Shown piece after piece: positions 38,942 to 51,000 of a stretch of 64,000 nt of DNA. The notes beneath the pieces were generated by a model. The model had not been told where the DNA came from. It made no database searches and saw nothing but the letters and a program-made list of their open reading frames with translations. Source of the stretch: Incurvaria masculella (taxonomy: Eukaryota > Arthropoda > Insecta > Lepidoptera > Incurvariidae). The stretch is taken from the NCBI GenBank assembly GCA_946894095.1, contig OX335642.1, positions 21,587,021-21,651,020 of the forward strand, read 5' to 3'. A program made the position numbers and the translations under genes. How positions within the stretch are numbered: position 1 is the first letter of the stretch; every line of letters begins with the position of its first letter.

Positions 38942-41443
38942 CTCGATGTGGAAAACGGAGATGTAGAGAAATGTAGAAAGACTGATACATGGATAGATCT
39001 TAGAAAGGCAGGTCCCAGACTGACCAATACTATGGTCCAATACTACGTATACTTGCCCGCAAAGCAACTCGAAGTGTAACAGGCAATGCGATACTAAGCG
39101 CGAGATGAGGCACAGGTATTGCACATGTACTGCACAACCACCAAAGTGATAGTATACTGCCATATTCTTTATGCGAAAGCTGTCAGTTTGGCGTACATGC
39201 AGCACCTAAATACCTACTGCCGGCCGAGGCGCGCGTGATCATACAAGGGTAACTGTGTTTGACACGCCAAGCTACTAAAATCTATAGTGTAGTTTTTTGG
39301 CGCTAAAATGGTACATACTAGAAATATTAATTACATTTACAGCCGGGAAGATGATTCACAAGTACTTCCACACAAACTCACTATTCAGGTAATCCTAAAA
39401 CATAATATGTATCAACTCAAGAAGTACCCGCTACATGTAAGCTTTTAGTTTATGAATTAGCTTTTTTATATATGACATAGCGAAGTAAAAACGAAATTCA
39501 TTTTTTTAATTATAAAATCGCCTGTCCTAAAGCGATACCATCAAGACAATTTGGTGTAAGTATCTGTGTAAAGTCTAGAATAAGCATTGTGTGAGAGTTG
39601 ACATATTAAAAAAAACCGTTTAAAAACGATGATGAGCTTGGTTTAAATTTAAATTAAGAAAATTATAATAAAAATACTAAAAAAATGTCACCAAGTTCAT
39701 AGAGTTGTTTTTTCAATGAATTTACTTTTCTTAAGTGGTTTTCTATATAATTGTCCAGCTTTGTCCTACTAGATATATTTACAGCTTTGTTCATACTTTT
39801 ACTTTTAGTACCTTATTTTTATCGTCAACAGATGGTGCTTGAATCTGTTTTACTTCGTTATTTCTTTATTACTGTGTATTGGTAACCTGACACGGATTGT
39901 CATAAAACATCCATCTAATTTGAGTAGGTATATTGTGTAAGTTCCATTGAATGATTTCAAGTGAAAGAGTAAATTCTCTTCATTAACGCGATACAAACGG
40001 GAAACAAATAACGATAATTGGGTATCCCCTGAAATGGGATATCCAATAAGTTCTAAGTGAGGCCCTCATTCTGTGTCTGCCGCGACAATATGTGACAGAT
40101 CCAAACGCCTTTATGAAGACAATTGTGTGATAGATCATTATCTCAGTATTTATGCATTTATTTATTCATATTTAGAATGTATAAAAATCGGTTGTAAACC
40201 TTTTTGTCGCTCCAGATTGATTTTGGTATTCCTTTAAAGTACTAACTGCGCCCAACCATGACAGTACCTATACCATATGATTTGATTTTTTGATATCGGC
40301 ACATGAGGTTGCATTTTGTATATAATCGTCATCGGATGTAAATTATTAGACGTCAAATGAGGAGCTGGCGAACAAAATCGGTCGAATAATAGGTTCGGCC
40401 GAATTTGTTTTTCTTATCGGCTATATTTTAGGTCCGGTGGTTACTTTTGGTCCAAACTGGCTAGAACATTGCTTAAATCGCACTTGAAAGTACTGCTGTG
40501 AATCAAAAGCGGACGAATGAGACAATAAGAGCCCTAAATATTTTGGTCGTAATAATTTTCTTTTAAAAGCGGATTGTTCCCATATGGCTTAACACATTTT
40601 ATACACTTTCCGTTCAAAAGCAGACACAAAGATTTTTAGCGTCGATAACGCAAAAAGAGCAATACTAGCAATATTCAATCATAGGCTTGTGACATTAAGC
40701 TTATAGTCGAATAACTAACGTTTGTGCAACAAATTCGAAGCATACTGTCATCTAATTAAAGTTTTTGAGCGTAAATTAAAGACTAAACATATGCAGATCA
40801 ATAGTAGAGCAGGCACTAATTTCGGTTTCGATTACACACTAACTTTGCAAAAAAAAAACTATGAAACTTGTTGATCAAACCCGGATGCAACCAAAATCTA
40901 TAGAGTTTGAGGATTTTTTTTCAAAAAGTTTCTAAGTTATGTTAAAAAAAAACATAATTAATGCATATTATAACTAAAATTTATTTTTACAAAGGTGACA
41001 TAGAGACACATCGCACGGATGGCAGTTTCCCAGGTTTTTTGCTCTACATAGGAACGCAAAAACCTGGTAATTCCGACCTTGTTCGTTCGCTTTTGTGCGC
41101 TCCTCAATTGCTATTATGCTAAATCAGGTTTAAAATAGCAGGAAAAAGCCATTACAAGCAAACATACTGACGGTGGTTTAAGTCGTTTTCGCTGCCTACC
41201 TTTCTTAAAACCCTCATTTTGTGTTGTTCTCTGGTTTTGAATTTTATTATTAGTGTCGCCATCCTACTAGACATATAATATAGAGAAGATAGGTAAAATA
41301 ATAATTATACAAATACATATTCAACATACTAACTTGTAATATAGCTTTGCTAACAGTTTTCACCTGCTAATGTTTTGTGTAAAATTTTCAAGTTCCATAA
41401 ATTTAATGCTGGCAACGTGAAGCGGCGGCCCGGGATTAAAACA
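38942..41443. other. Intergenic, no feature recognised
   Basis: AT-rich. Short frames here have no recognisable domains. No structured RNA or tandem repeat is seen. Confidence 0.5.
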
Positions 41444-41790
41444 TTAAGAGGATAGTGAGATGATCGTGTTTCATGCAATGGCTCGTGATTTATTCCTCAG
41501 TCAAATTTAGAAATATTTTCTAATATTTTGTACATTAAATAAATCAACTGAGAGCTAGCTATTTACGTTATTCTTTTTTAAATTAACTTAAATACGTGAT
41601 ATAGGCATCTAGAAATCTGTACGCAAAAACAAAAAGGCGTAAATCATAAATACAAATTATGTTATCAAAAAAAAAAAACAAAACGTGCAAACGTAACTCA
41701 GTAGTCGATTTATTTAATGTGCAATATTTCAGAAAAACTATTTTTAATTTGACTGAGGCACCATTGTATCCCAACTTGTTATCCCCTTAA
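41444..41790 (+). mobile_element. MITE family C, copy
   Basis: Left 'ttaagaggatagtgagatga' and right 'cccaacttgttatcccctta' with TTAA at both ends. Internal 'aatcaactgagagcta' and 'gatttatttaatgtgcaa' are shared with the copy at 38580. Confidence 0.75.
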
Positions 41791-43140
41791 TGGGACATTA
41801 GTGGGACATTTTTTTCTTTTAATAGTTTTCTCCAGTTAAAAAGTTCTCCAGAGTGTGAAAAACTTATGAATAGTTTCACATATTCGAGTGTATTATGTTC
41901 CGTTGGTTTTAAAGCCTCGCATATAATTTATTATAGAAATGTTAACAGATTCGTTGGTATTTATTATGCGTGATTAAATGCAATTATATATGAAATGTTG
42001 TTCTTATTTTACGATATTGCGATTTCAGTCACGTTACATAGAGGTGTAGGCAACTGAAACATTACCTAAAAAAGTAACTGTTTACATAAACTCAGCGACA
42101 CCATGAAGACCATAGGACCCATAGCATAGGAGGTAGTGTCGCCTTCTCACATTATTTATTTTCAATATTTGAAAAGCAATGAAAAGAAGAACCACTTTGA
42201 CTAGCTACAACTAAACGGATTAGACCAAAGAAATTCCTCTGCTACCGCCATAGAATTTACACAATACTCTAGAAGCTAGAAGATTTAGACGTAATAAATT
42301 CCTACACTATTTTTTTATTTTTAGGGTGATAATATATATATTAGGGAATTATGTCAGGGACATTATTCACGATAGAAAAAAAATTTGAAACTCCTGCCGA
42401 TAAAATCTTATTGCGGTGATTAGGTTGTTCACCTACTCGAAAATAACCTTCAAATAACATACTAAATATCACCACGTATGATGGAGAGTTTTCTGTGAAA
42501 TAAATAGGTACATAACAGACAGATTCAGGTCGTGCATAAGTGTCGGGCACGGGCTACTCCTCTCGATCACTCGTGCACACTCGCGTGCATACACAATACT
42601 GCTCACTCGCGTATCGAGCCATCATGTTCTCATTTTATTCGTGAAGCTTAGGCATTTTCAGTTATTATAGCAAACACAGAATTAAATCTAATATATAAAT
42701 GAGTCAAAAGAGACCGAATCGGTAAAAATGTGTTTATATTCCAACCATTACTGACACAGCACTGCTGCACTACTACGGTTTACGTGCATTCCAATGCAAT
42801 TGCGCAAGACTACCTTTAAAATTATCTGATGTAACATAATATTAGTCACTCCCCTTGCATCCAATTAATAATTTAATTTGAATACTAATTTAAAAAATAA
42901 TAATTGAATAATAATAATTTCTTTTAAGTGACTATTACTTGACCCAAACAATGATGTTTGGGTCTGAGTTTAAATTTAAAAGCGAAAAATATGGGAAGGT
43001 TAAAACCATAAATTATTTTCTATGACTCCTGCAGGAGTACAACTATACAAGTCTGCAAAGTAGCTGTTTTAAGCACCTAAGTTAAAACAACATTATGCTT
43101 GCCTGGCGATTTTGTGTTGGAGTAACTAAAAATTGTCCGC
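41791..43140. other. Intergenic, no feature recognised
   Basis: AT-rich sequence. A cluster of 'actcgtgcacactcgcgtg'-like words at 42560-42620 is the only compositional change. Confidence 0.5.
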
Positions 43141-43145
43141 TACGC

Positions 43146-43219
43146 GCGCACGGCGTAGCTGTGCTACGCCCAGCACGGCGTAACTGTGCTACGCGCTCAC
43201 GGCGTAGCTGTGCTACGCA
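43146..43219. repeat. Three tandem palindromes of about 25 bp
   Basis: Each unit holds GCGTAGC-TGT-GCTACGC or a one-base variant, a perfect 7-bp stem with a 3-nt loop, repeated at 43151, 43176 and 43200. It is strongly GC-rich in AT-rich surroundings and lies 80 bp from MITE A copy 2. Confidence 0.9.
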
Positions 43220-43301
43220 AGTCCGGGCACAGAGTAAACAAATAGTCCTGGTTTTGCTCCTGGCGCTACACCTTTTACACGCCACGCTACAAAATAAGTG
43301 T

Positions 43302-43679
43302 CTTACGGATGTTCCGACCCATACAATGTTTTTTTTACACAGAACACAAAAAGTATTGCACTTTAAGGCACGAATTCGTCAAAAATATTAAATATAGCCA
43401 TAGTAGTTGCAGCGAAAACAAATTTACAATTTCAGGTTTAATGGTTTCGTTGTAATTGCCGATTACAAGTTTTACGCCGTTTGATGGCGCTGTTAAATAA
43501 AAATCGTATTTAAATAAATTGTAACAAAACCAATAATCCTGAAATTGTGAAATTGTTTTCGCTGCAAGTAATTTCGCTAAATGACTATATTAAACTTTTA
43601 TTATTAATTCGTGGCTTAAAGTGCAATACTTTTTGCGTTATGTTTGCAAACAACTTTATACGGATCGGAACAGCCTTAA
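43302..43679 (-). mobile_element. MITE family A, copy 2 (inverted relative to 19414)
   Basis: 'cttacggatgttccgaccca' at the left and 'ggatcggaacagccttaa' at the right. It is an end-to-end reverse complement of 19414-19785 with small differences, which fixes the element's boundaries. Confidence 0.85.
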
Positions 43680-44919
43680 GTAAAAACATTTAATCCAAAG
43701 TTGAACGGTTTTGATAATTCTACTCCTAAACCGGGATATTCTACTCCTAAGTCATACGGATATGTCCAGTGAATTAATTTTTCCGGCCCTATTGGCCTCC
43801 CTGGAATCAAGATGTGGCTGGTGAAAGATCGAATTCGCGGTGATCTTTAGCAGGCGAAGCTGGTTAAGGACCCTGAAGAAGTTTCAGTCGGTGTGGAAAC
43901 GCCCAGGCAGGTCGCACTTCACAAGCGAAGGGCAATGCCCGGTAGCCTCGGGACGTCACAGCGGGCCACGAGACACGAGAACAGCCACCTACCTCCAGCA
44001 GCACAAGCTCCTAGGCGTCAGGTTCCGGGACAGCGTTCGGCGGCACACAGCGTGGTCAGGCGCGCGGCGGGTTTCGGGCGTAGAGCCCTACGAGAGCTCC
44101 ACGGTGAAAGGGCACGCGGCTCATGCGTGCTCCATATGTGACTGGTAGTAGCAGAGAGCGGGTGGCATAGGAAAAAATACGGATGGGATTGAATGCTTGT
44201 GAAGTGCAAACTACCCACCTAGGTCACCCATGCCATATTGGCGTGAACACGGTGCCAACATGATGTCGATTGACCGCCGCGTCGCCACGACCTTTATGCA
44301 TGAATGACGCATCGTCACGCAAATCAATTAAATAAGGAACGTCAACAGACAACGTTTCGGTCACTATACTGGTAAGAGTATGATCGGAGTATACTCAGTC
44401 ACTTGACGATGGGGACGCCACCTCACGGATATGATTTTTCAAATCATATTGAAACGAACGTGCCATTTGTGAAGGCATAGCGCTGCTGCAAAACCCAAGC
44501 AAAATAGTTCCTGAGTGTCTAGTAGAGCTCGTGGTGTCATCGTTACGTCCTTTGCAGATGCGTCGGTAATGTGCCAGCACCTCCGTTTTCTCATAAAATT
44601 CTAAAGAGTTCGGATAAGTCGCTGCGCTCCCGTAAAATTCATAATACACTTGTGACTCTCTGAGCTATAGACCTCGAGATTCTGTTTTTTGAACATTTGA
44701 TTTAAAAAACACTGGCTCGACTAAAAAAATCTCGAAAAATCGAACATGCTTGCAAAATTTCAAGCGAATCGCTTGAGAAATGCGACCTGTAGATCAAAAC
44801 AGGTTTTTTTAAATTACTCCGCCAAAACTGGCTCGACTAAAAAATCCTACAAAAATATCGAACCTGCTCACAAAATTTCACGCGAATCGATTCCTCAGTC
44901 CGAACGCTGTTTTTTTTTT
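43680..44919. other. Intergenic; unclassified GC-richer segment 43840-44230
   Basis: Positions 43840-44230 are GC-richer than the flanks and resemble a LINE 3' end ('ccacctaggtcacccatgcc') but have no second copy in the window. Two related 40-bp stretches at 44712 and 44829 ('actggctcgactaaaaa') form a small direct repeat. No gene is supported. Confidence 0.4.
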
Positions 44920-45157
44920 GATAACTTATCTTATATCCATGATATAAGCGTCTAAAGACTTGTATCAAAATGTATCTAATATCTATCTTTAGTTAAATTA
45001 TCGAAAAAATTAAAACCTACTGACGTATTTATGTAGCTTTCAGCTGGTTTATTTGATATGCAAAATTTCTGGAAAGTATTCTTTCAATATCTGAAAAATG
45101 TTATGGATAAAGGCATGAGCCATTGCATAAAACTTGATTACCTCATTATCCACTTAA
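44920..45157 (+). mobile_element. MITE family C, right-end fragment
   Basis: Ends 'ggcatgagccattgcataaa' and 'ttacctcattatccacttaa', matching the right terminal repeat of family C. The left end is lost. Confidence 0.65.
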
Positions 45158-47557
45158 GAGCAGTTTGAAGTGTTTTCTTTACTCGGATGCACCAGCTGTA
45201 GAGGAACACCAGAGTGTGCAAGTGAGACAATACTCAGGCAGGCCAGCACCGATAGCAGGTAGTCCAATGTCCATACAAATCGTCGAATGGTGGTCGCATG
45301 GTTCCATGCCGCTTCATTCTGATAGAATCGTGAAGGAAAGACAGTTCAAATAAAATGTGCCGATTGAATTTAAGGTATCTTTTAATAGAAGTGAATTATT
45401 CAAAATATACTCATTATAGCGACAAACCGTGAAAAATGGAAGTACTTAGGCACGTAAATAAAATATTTGTAGAAAATTGGAAAGACGTTGCTTATGAAAG
45501 ACAAAACTGACCAAGATAATCGAAACAATTGCTGGCAGTATGTCCATGGTGATTTATTCAGATAAACTTGTGATATATTTTAAAAATCCAAATGTAAGCT
45601 AAATATTTTGTATAAATCTGGATAATGAGCTGAACTAACGTGACTCGTCGATAAGATGGCAGTTAACATACGAAAACTGATTACTACGTCACATAATATC
45701 GAATTGCCAGTATGTATTTGCCGACCTTGTTAAAACATGGTAACTTACAAACTAAACCATCTCAATGTATATAAGTTACAATAAATGTGTAGATTAAATA
45801 TTATCAAATTGTTGATACGTACACATGTTTAATTAAATTATTAGGACATGGTTGCAGCCATACATCTATGGATGGCAGGAAATATATAATAGTTTATTAA
45901 TAACGCTTACAGCAAGGCTAATTTAGGTACGCAAAACATTTACAAGTTTACTAAAGCACCAAATTAAGATGGCCATTACATAATATTTTAATATTTACAC
46001 TATAGAGCTCCGGAGCTGTATCAAATTTAACAGAGTGCTCTTAATCCTTGTCAAACTGTCAGTACAAATACTTTCTGCTATGGTGACTCATCGACTTTGA
46101 TGGGCTTGTACAATATGAACTTAACGAACTTGTTAAAAAAAACTTCGATGCCGAATTACTTGATTTTTTGTATGCTACGTCGGTCAATGAATGTCTGTTT
46201 TTTTAAAACCAGGATTCATTATTAATTATTCGTAAATTAATGTTGGCTAGCAAACACAATTTGAACTGGAACAATGGTTTGATTGACACTTTGGTGCAAC
46301 TCATTTATCGGTAGACAAATACAGAAAGTCCGGTGAAAATCTGGGATCATTAATTTATCTGAATGTGGAGAATGGAAGAGAATCCGGTGGATAATTTGGC
46401 ACACAAAAATGAACGCACAATCATATTAATATTCCTCAAAACAAGGGAATATTTCCGCAAACCAGAGTATATGCAAACATGCAACATTTTATAAATAAAA
46501 TAATTATATGAATAAATGGGTTTGCCTAAATGTATTTATAAGAACATAAAACAATCAAAAAGTTTTTTTTGCTATAAATTTGAGAAGTTACATGTTTGCT
46601 ATTTTAAAATATAAATTTTAACGGTCGAATTATTTATATCAAATATTTCAGATCGTAAAATTCACTGTTTTCTGATTTTTTTTATTTGTATTAACGCAAT
46701 AACCCAGATGTAAGCCTAATTTCTACTTTCTAGGTCATGTGGACGTGGTTTAATCTAAGGGGTTTAAAAAAGGTACTAAATTTCATTTGTTTATGTTAAA
46801 TCGATTTTAAGCTATTAAGGGGTCGAAAGAGAACCCAAATCGTTCGTGTGATATGGCTGACTTTGCCGAGTGTCTACATATTGATATATAGATGTTGTGA
46901 CATTAGAAGAATGAAAGCAATGGACGTCGGGACCTGATGTTTGTGCACTTTGGGTACGAACATTTTATCGGTTGCACTGGATCGATTCCTTCCAATTTAT
47001 CGATCTGATCGATTACTTTTTCACACAAAGGCATAAACTGTTAGATATTTGCCAAAGGAACACCAACATTATTAGATTTGATTACTAAAGGTCGCCTTAT
47101 ATACATGGTTCTATATTTATATCGGAATACGAATAATAAACGCGAATTATGTATGTACATGTTTTAAGTAAAAAATATTAAATCCTGTATAAATGAAGCA
47201 GGTACTTGCACTTCTAAGGCTTAAATTACTATCACATTTGTTTTAATCATAATATTTTTATCTAGTATTTGTCCAAATATTCATACACATCTAGTTAATT
47301 TTTAAATATATTTAGTACGTTCTTAAAATGACATATCAATTTTACTTTTACTATCATAAAATGATTTATGTACTTTAAGGTTTTATTTTGTGCAATATAA
47401 CAATAGAATTTTTTTGTTAACAAATATTAAAAACGATGTAAAACTTACTGACATACGGACAAGAAAACATGAAATTGGTAAATCTATCTACCATTATAAA
47501 CGATCTCGCTTTCTGATGCATTTTACTTAGAGCCCATATAATTAACAATTCTATTTT
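45158..47557. other. Intergenic, no feature recognised
   Basis: AT-rich sequence between the two convergent genes. No coding, RNA or repeat structure that I can support. Confidence 0.5.
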
Positions 47558-47563
47558 TTTATT
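47558..47563 (-). terminator. Candidate poly(A) signal of Mctp
   Basis: TTTATT on the + strand is AATAAA on the minus strand, about 440 nt after the Mctp stop codon. It is the first such hexamer I noticed downstream; cleavage here is inference. Confidence 0.4.
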
Positions 47564-47733
47564 TATGTTTTTATATTGTATGGTGAGATTCTCCGCCTTG
47601 CCACTATTCATTACACTGCAAAACTTCACAAACACCCAAGTACTTGCGTATGGATAGTACATTTCAAATGGATCATATTATGCATTGTTGACCCCCCGAG
47701 AGCGGCGCGGAGTCGGTGGTGGCAACGGCTGTC

Positions 47734-47829
47734 GTCTGGTCAAGGGCGATGCCCGCCGTCTGGTCTGGGGTGATGGCCGCGGTCTGGTCTAGGATGATGG
47801 CCGCCGTCTGGTCTGGGGTGATGGCCATT
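47734..47829. repeat. 24-bp tandem repeat, four copies, in the presumed Mctp 3' UTR
   Basis: Units begin GTCTGGTC at 47734, 47758, 47782 and 47806 with small differences. The last three share 'gatggcc'. It is GC-rich and lies 170-270 nt beyond the stop codon. Confidence 0.92.
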
Positions 47830-47837
47830 GCGGTTGC

Positions 47838-47920
47838 AGAAGCACGGCGCAGGCGGGCGCACCGCCGACCACGCTGCTCGCGTCGACGTGGCGACTCCTC
47901 GCGCTTCGTGCGCGCGTCGC
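47838..47920 (-). pseudogene. Decayed duplicate of the Mctp terminal-exon tail and adjoining 3' UTR
   Basis: On the minus strand 'gaagcgcgaggagtcgc' and 'cacgtcgacgcgagcag' repeat the real end of the gene ('gaagcacaaggcgtcgt' and 'aacgtcgacgcgagcgg') about 114 bp further downstream. The stop codon TAA is CCA in this copy. Confidence 0.7.
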
Positions 47921-48003
47921 CGTCGCTCGCTTAGGGCGACTCGGGTCGCGGTTGTAGCGGCAGGACGCGGGCGCGCGCACCGACGACCCCGCTCGCGTCG
48001 ACG

Positions 48004-48084
48004 TTACGACGCCTTGTGCTTCTTGCGCGCGTCGCGTCCGCGGCCGTCGATCGCTACGTGTGACTTCAGTTCGCGGCAGTCCAG
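48004..48084 (-). CDS. Mctp: Mctp terminal exon
   Basis: Acceptor 'gtttctgtttgcag' above 48084. Encodes [20 protein letters not shown] and KKHKAS, stop TAA at 48004-48006. It corresponds to the QYQELKPDPSHSPYKRKK tail of human MCTP. Phase 0 in. Confidence 0.9.
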   Translation of the reverse strand: MDCRELKSHVAIDGRGRDARKKHKAS

Positions 48085-51000
48085 CTGCAAACAGAAACAA
48101 ACACATGTGAACTGTTCGTAACGGAACGGCGGGGGTTGGAAAAAAGGTTTGGAGTGGCATTTACAGATCAATATATTTCAGTAACTGTGATTGCAATTCA
48201 ATATGTTGATATACACGGTGCATGTGTTAGTGCAGACGACAGGGTTCACCATGTGCCTCAGACCCGATGGTCTCATGATTACTTTAAAAAAAGCCATTGA
48301 ATTTAACTGTAATTCCGTCTTGCAACAATAAAATAGAGCAAATTAAGTAAATTGGTCACCCTGAGTGAAGCTAAGCTAAGCTCAAGCATCAAACATAAAA
48401 TGTTACTGATGTAGCCAATAATAAAATAATAAAAAAAAATGTACTAACCCACTACCAAATGTCGTGTGATTCCGAGGTTATCGTAACGCTAACGCTCGAA
48501 AGTGGAGTTAGCGATTAGCGGAGTTAGGCTTCAGTGTACCTTCAGTTCCTGACCCGCATTACCTCAGGTTGTACATTAAAGTCCTTTTGTATGAAGAGTT
48601 TTTTTTAAGTTGTATAATAATGTACTTCAACAATTGAGAACCATTATACTTGCCTGCCGAACCAAAAAAGGTTGCTTATTACTAGTTTGAACTGTAGTAG
48701 CGCGTCGAGATTACATAATTATTGCCCTGGTTCGCTCGAAACCAGTGGTGACAAGTAACTTACCAGGATCTCGTCATCAGGTACCCGCGACAACAGATCC
48801 AGCACCTCGTTGTTGGGGATGGAGTGAGGCCGCAGGATCTTTCTCGTGAACTTGTTTATTCCTGCTCAAAATAACAACAGCATATTTTAGTCCATTTAAT
48901 GTATATTCGATATATGTATAATAAATTACATCGAAATATCACACTAGTAACGCTAAACTTTACTAGCGCAAACATTAAACTAGCGCAATCGCCTTTCAGG
49001 CCCTAACATTTCCCTACCGTGAAAAGTTATCAGAGTTTTTTTATTACCTACTTCAAAAAGTTTCATTCTATGTCCGTATGTTCTTATTTTTGGTAAATAT
49101 CTGTATTTTTCAGTAAAAAAAAAACTAAAATGAAGGTAAAAAAAGACAACTTTTTCAACTTTTTATAAGCCAATGTTTTCCAATTTAAAAGGTATATTAA
49201 AAAAAATCTAACAAACAGACGTAGACTTCGACCTTGTGTTTTAGATTTTAAAAGTTCAGAAACCTAGTACAACATTTAGTGAATGTAAACGAAGTTCTCG
49301 CCCGGAGTATGGGAAATTGATGGGTTAGAGACTCTCTTAAAAGTCGTGTAGCATGTCAGTATTTAGTGCTATACTATGGTTTTATTTAAAACTCATAAAT
49401 TATACTAATTATACTTGTAGATGCGGAACGTAGGTAGGAATTATGAACTTCAAGTGGTTAAGAGTGCATTTTGGTGGTAATATGATAGGTCGATTGGACT
49501 TCTTGTCAAAGAATCCTTAATGTGTTTCTCCAGGGATTAAGGATTTCATTTGGAATATCGAAGGACAGTCGAATGAGAATACGTGGCACAGGACAGGCTT
49601 GCGGCCGCAGCGCGAAGTTAGGTGAATCAATGTGGTGTCATTTGTTTGAATACGCCTGTAAATGCTTTTGGAACAGACTTCTAGACTCTGCGTATAAAGG
49701 TGTGCCGAGTCATTGCCGTGGCGTTGAAGCGCTCCGGGGGTATTGTTGATTGCACGGAATATACGTACTTGTGGCTTGATGCATACATTGTTCTGCGATA
49801 TTATTGAATTTGTGTGTTTTCACAGGCGGACGGGTTCTTTTTTTTTATGCGACCTGACATGGATGGCTAATACCATACAACTACCGTTATGATATTAGCC
49901 CAATACGCCACATTCCCAAATGAATTAGGTGCCATGCCAGGACCTTCCCTCTATGAGCGAGGCTACATTGAACTGGATGGAAAACACGGACAATTTTTCA
50001 TTGACGCTTCGACCATATTTTTATCCAATGCGATGGTACCAACCCGGGCGGGCTTAAACCCTAGGGGAAGTGTACAGTTTTACATGGATTCCGAACCATG
50101 GAGCAACTCGAATTCGTGACGAAATGCACTTATCGAACTCGGAAAGAGAAAGACAGTGGTGCATGTCGGAATTAAACCCAGATCTCTGGTACGTTAGGCC
50201 AGTTCCCTCGCCACTAGGCTACGAGCTCCTCAAACCTTATTTAATTTTCAGCTAATTATATTCGTACTATCCACGTAAAGACATGAACTGTCCGGTAGTT
50301 TTTATCCTGGGGCCAATAACATACTAATATTTCCGAATTCATTGCGAATGGCTAGAAATCATCTGCTTTGGACATGGTGGTCCCCGTCCCTGCACCATGC
50401 TTGCACCAAGAATCACAGCATTAATACATAGATTATGCAGCCGGCTTCCAGCAGCAACAAGATCGAACACACCCACAGACACTGACAAGAACATTACTCA
50501 CCCCACGCTTGCAACAGGTACCGCAGCGGTATCACGTAGAGCACACAGCCGGCACCCAGTAGCAGCAAGATGGCGAGGTAACTCAGGTACGGGACCGTGA
50601 AGTTGACAAGGCTAGGGACAAGAAAATCCACACTAGTCACACCAATTTCCAACTCAGTAATGCATTCCCCTGGCTGCTTGAATACGTATGCACGCCTAGT
50701 ATAAAAAAGTGTAGTTGAGAGGGATGCACAAATAAATTTTTCAATTTATTCGCACAAAGATTTTCGTGGTTATTTTCTCCATGCCATCTTCACATATATT
50801 GGATATTTTTTCCTAGCATAAACTTTGGAACTCCTTTTAAGTACTTGACAAAAAGATGCCTTTATGGAACGACTTTGTCTGCTAAACATACTTTTTAACG
50901 GCTTCTCCGAGCGACGCAACGTAGCCGATGGCGTTTTGGACGGTCTGCGTCACCTCTTGTATCGCGTGCAGCCGCTCCTTCAACGATTTCTTCTCCTCCT

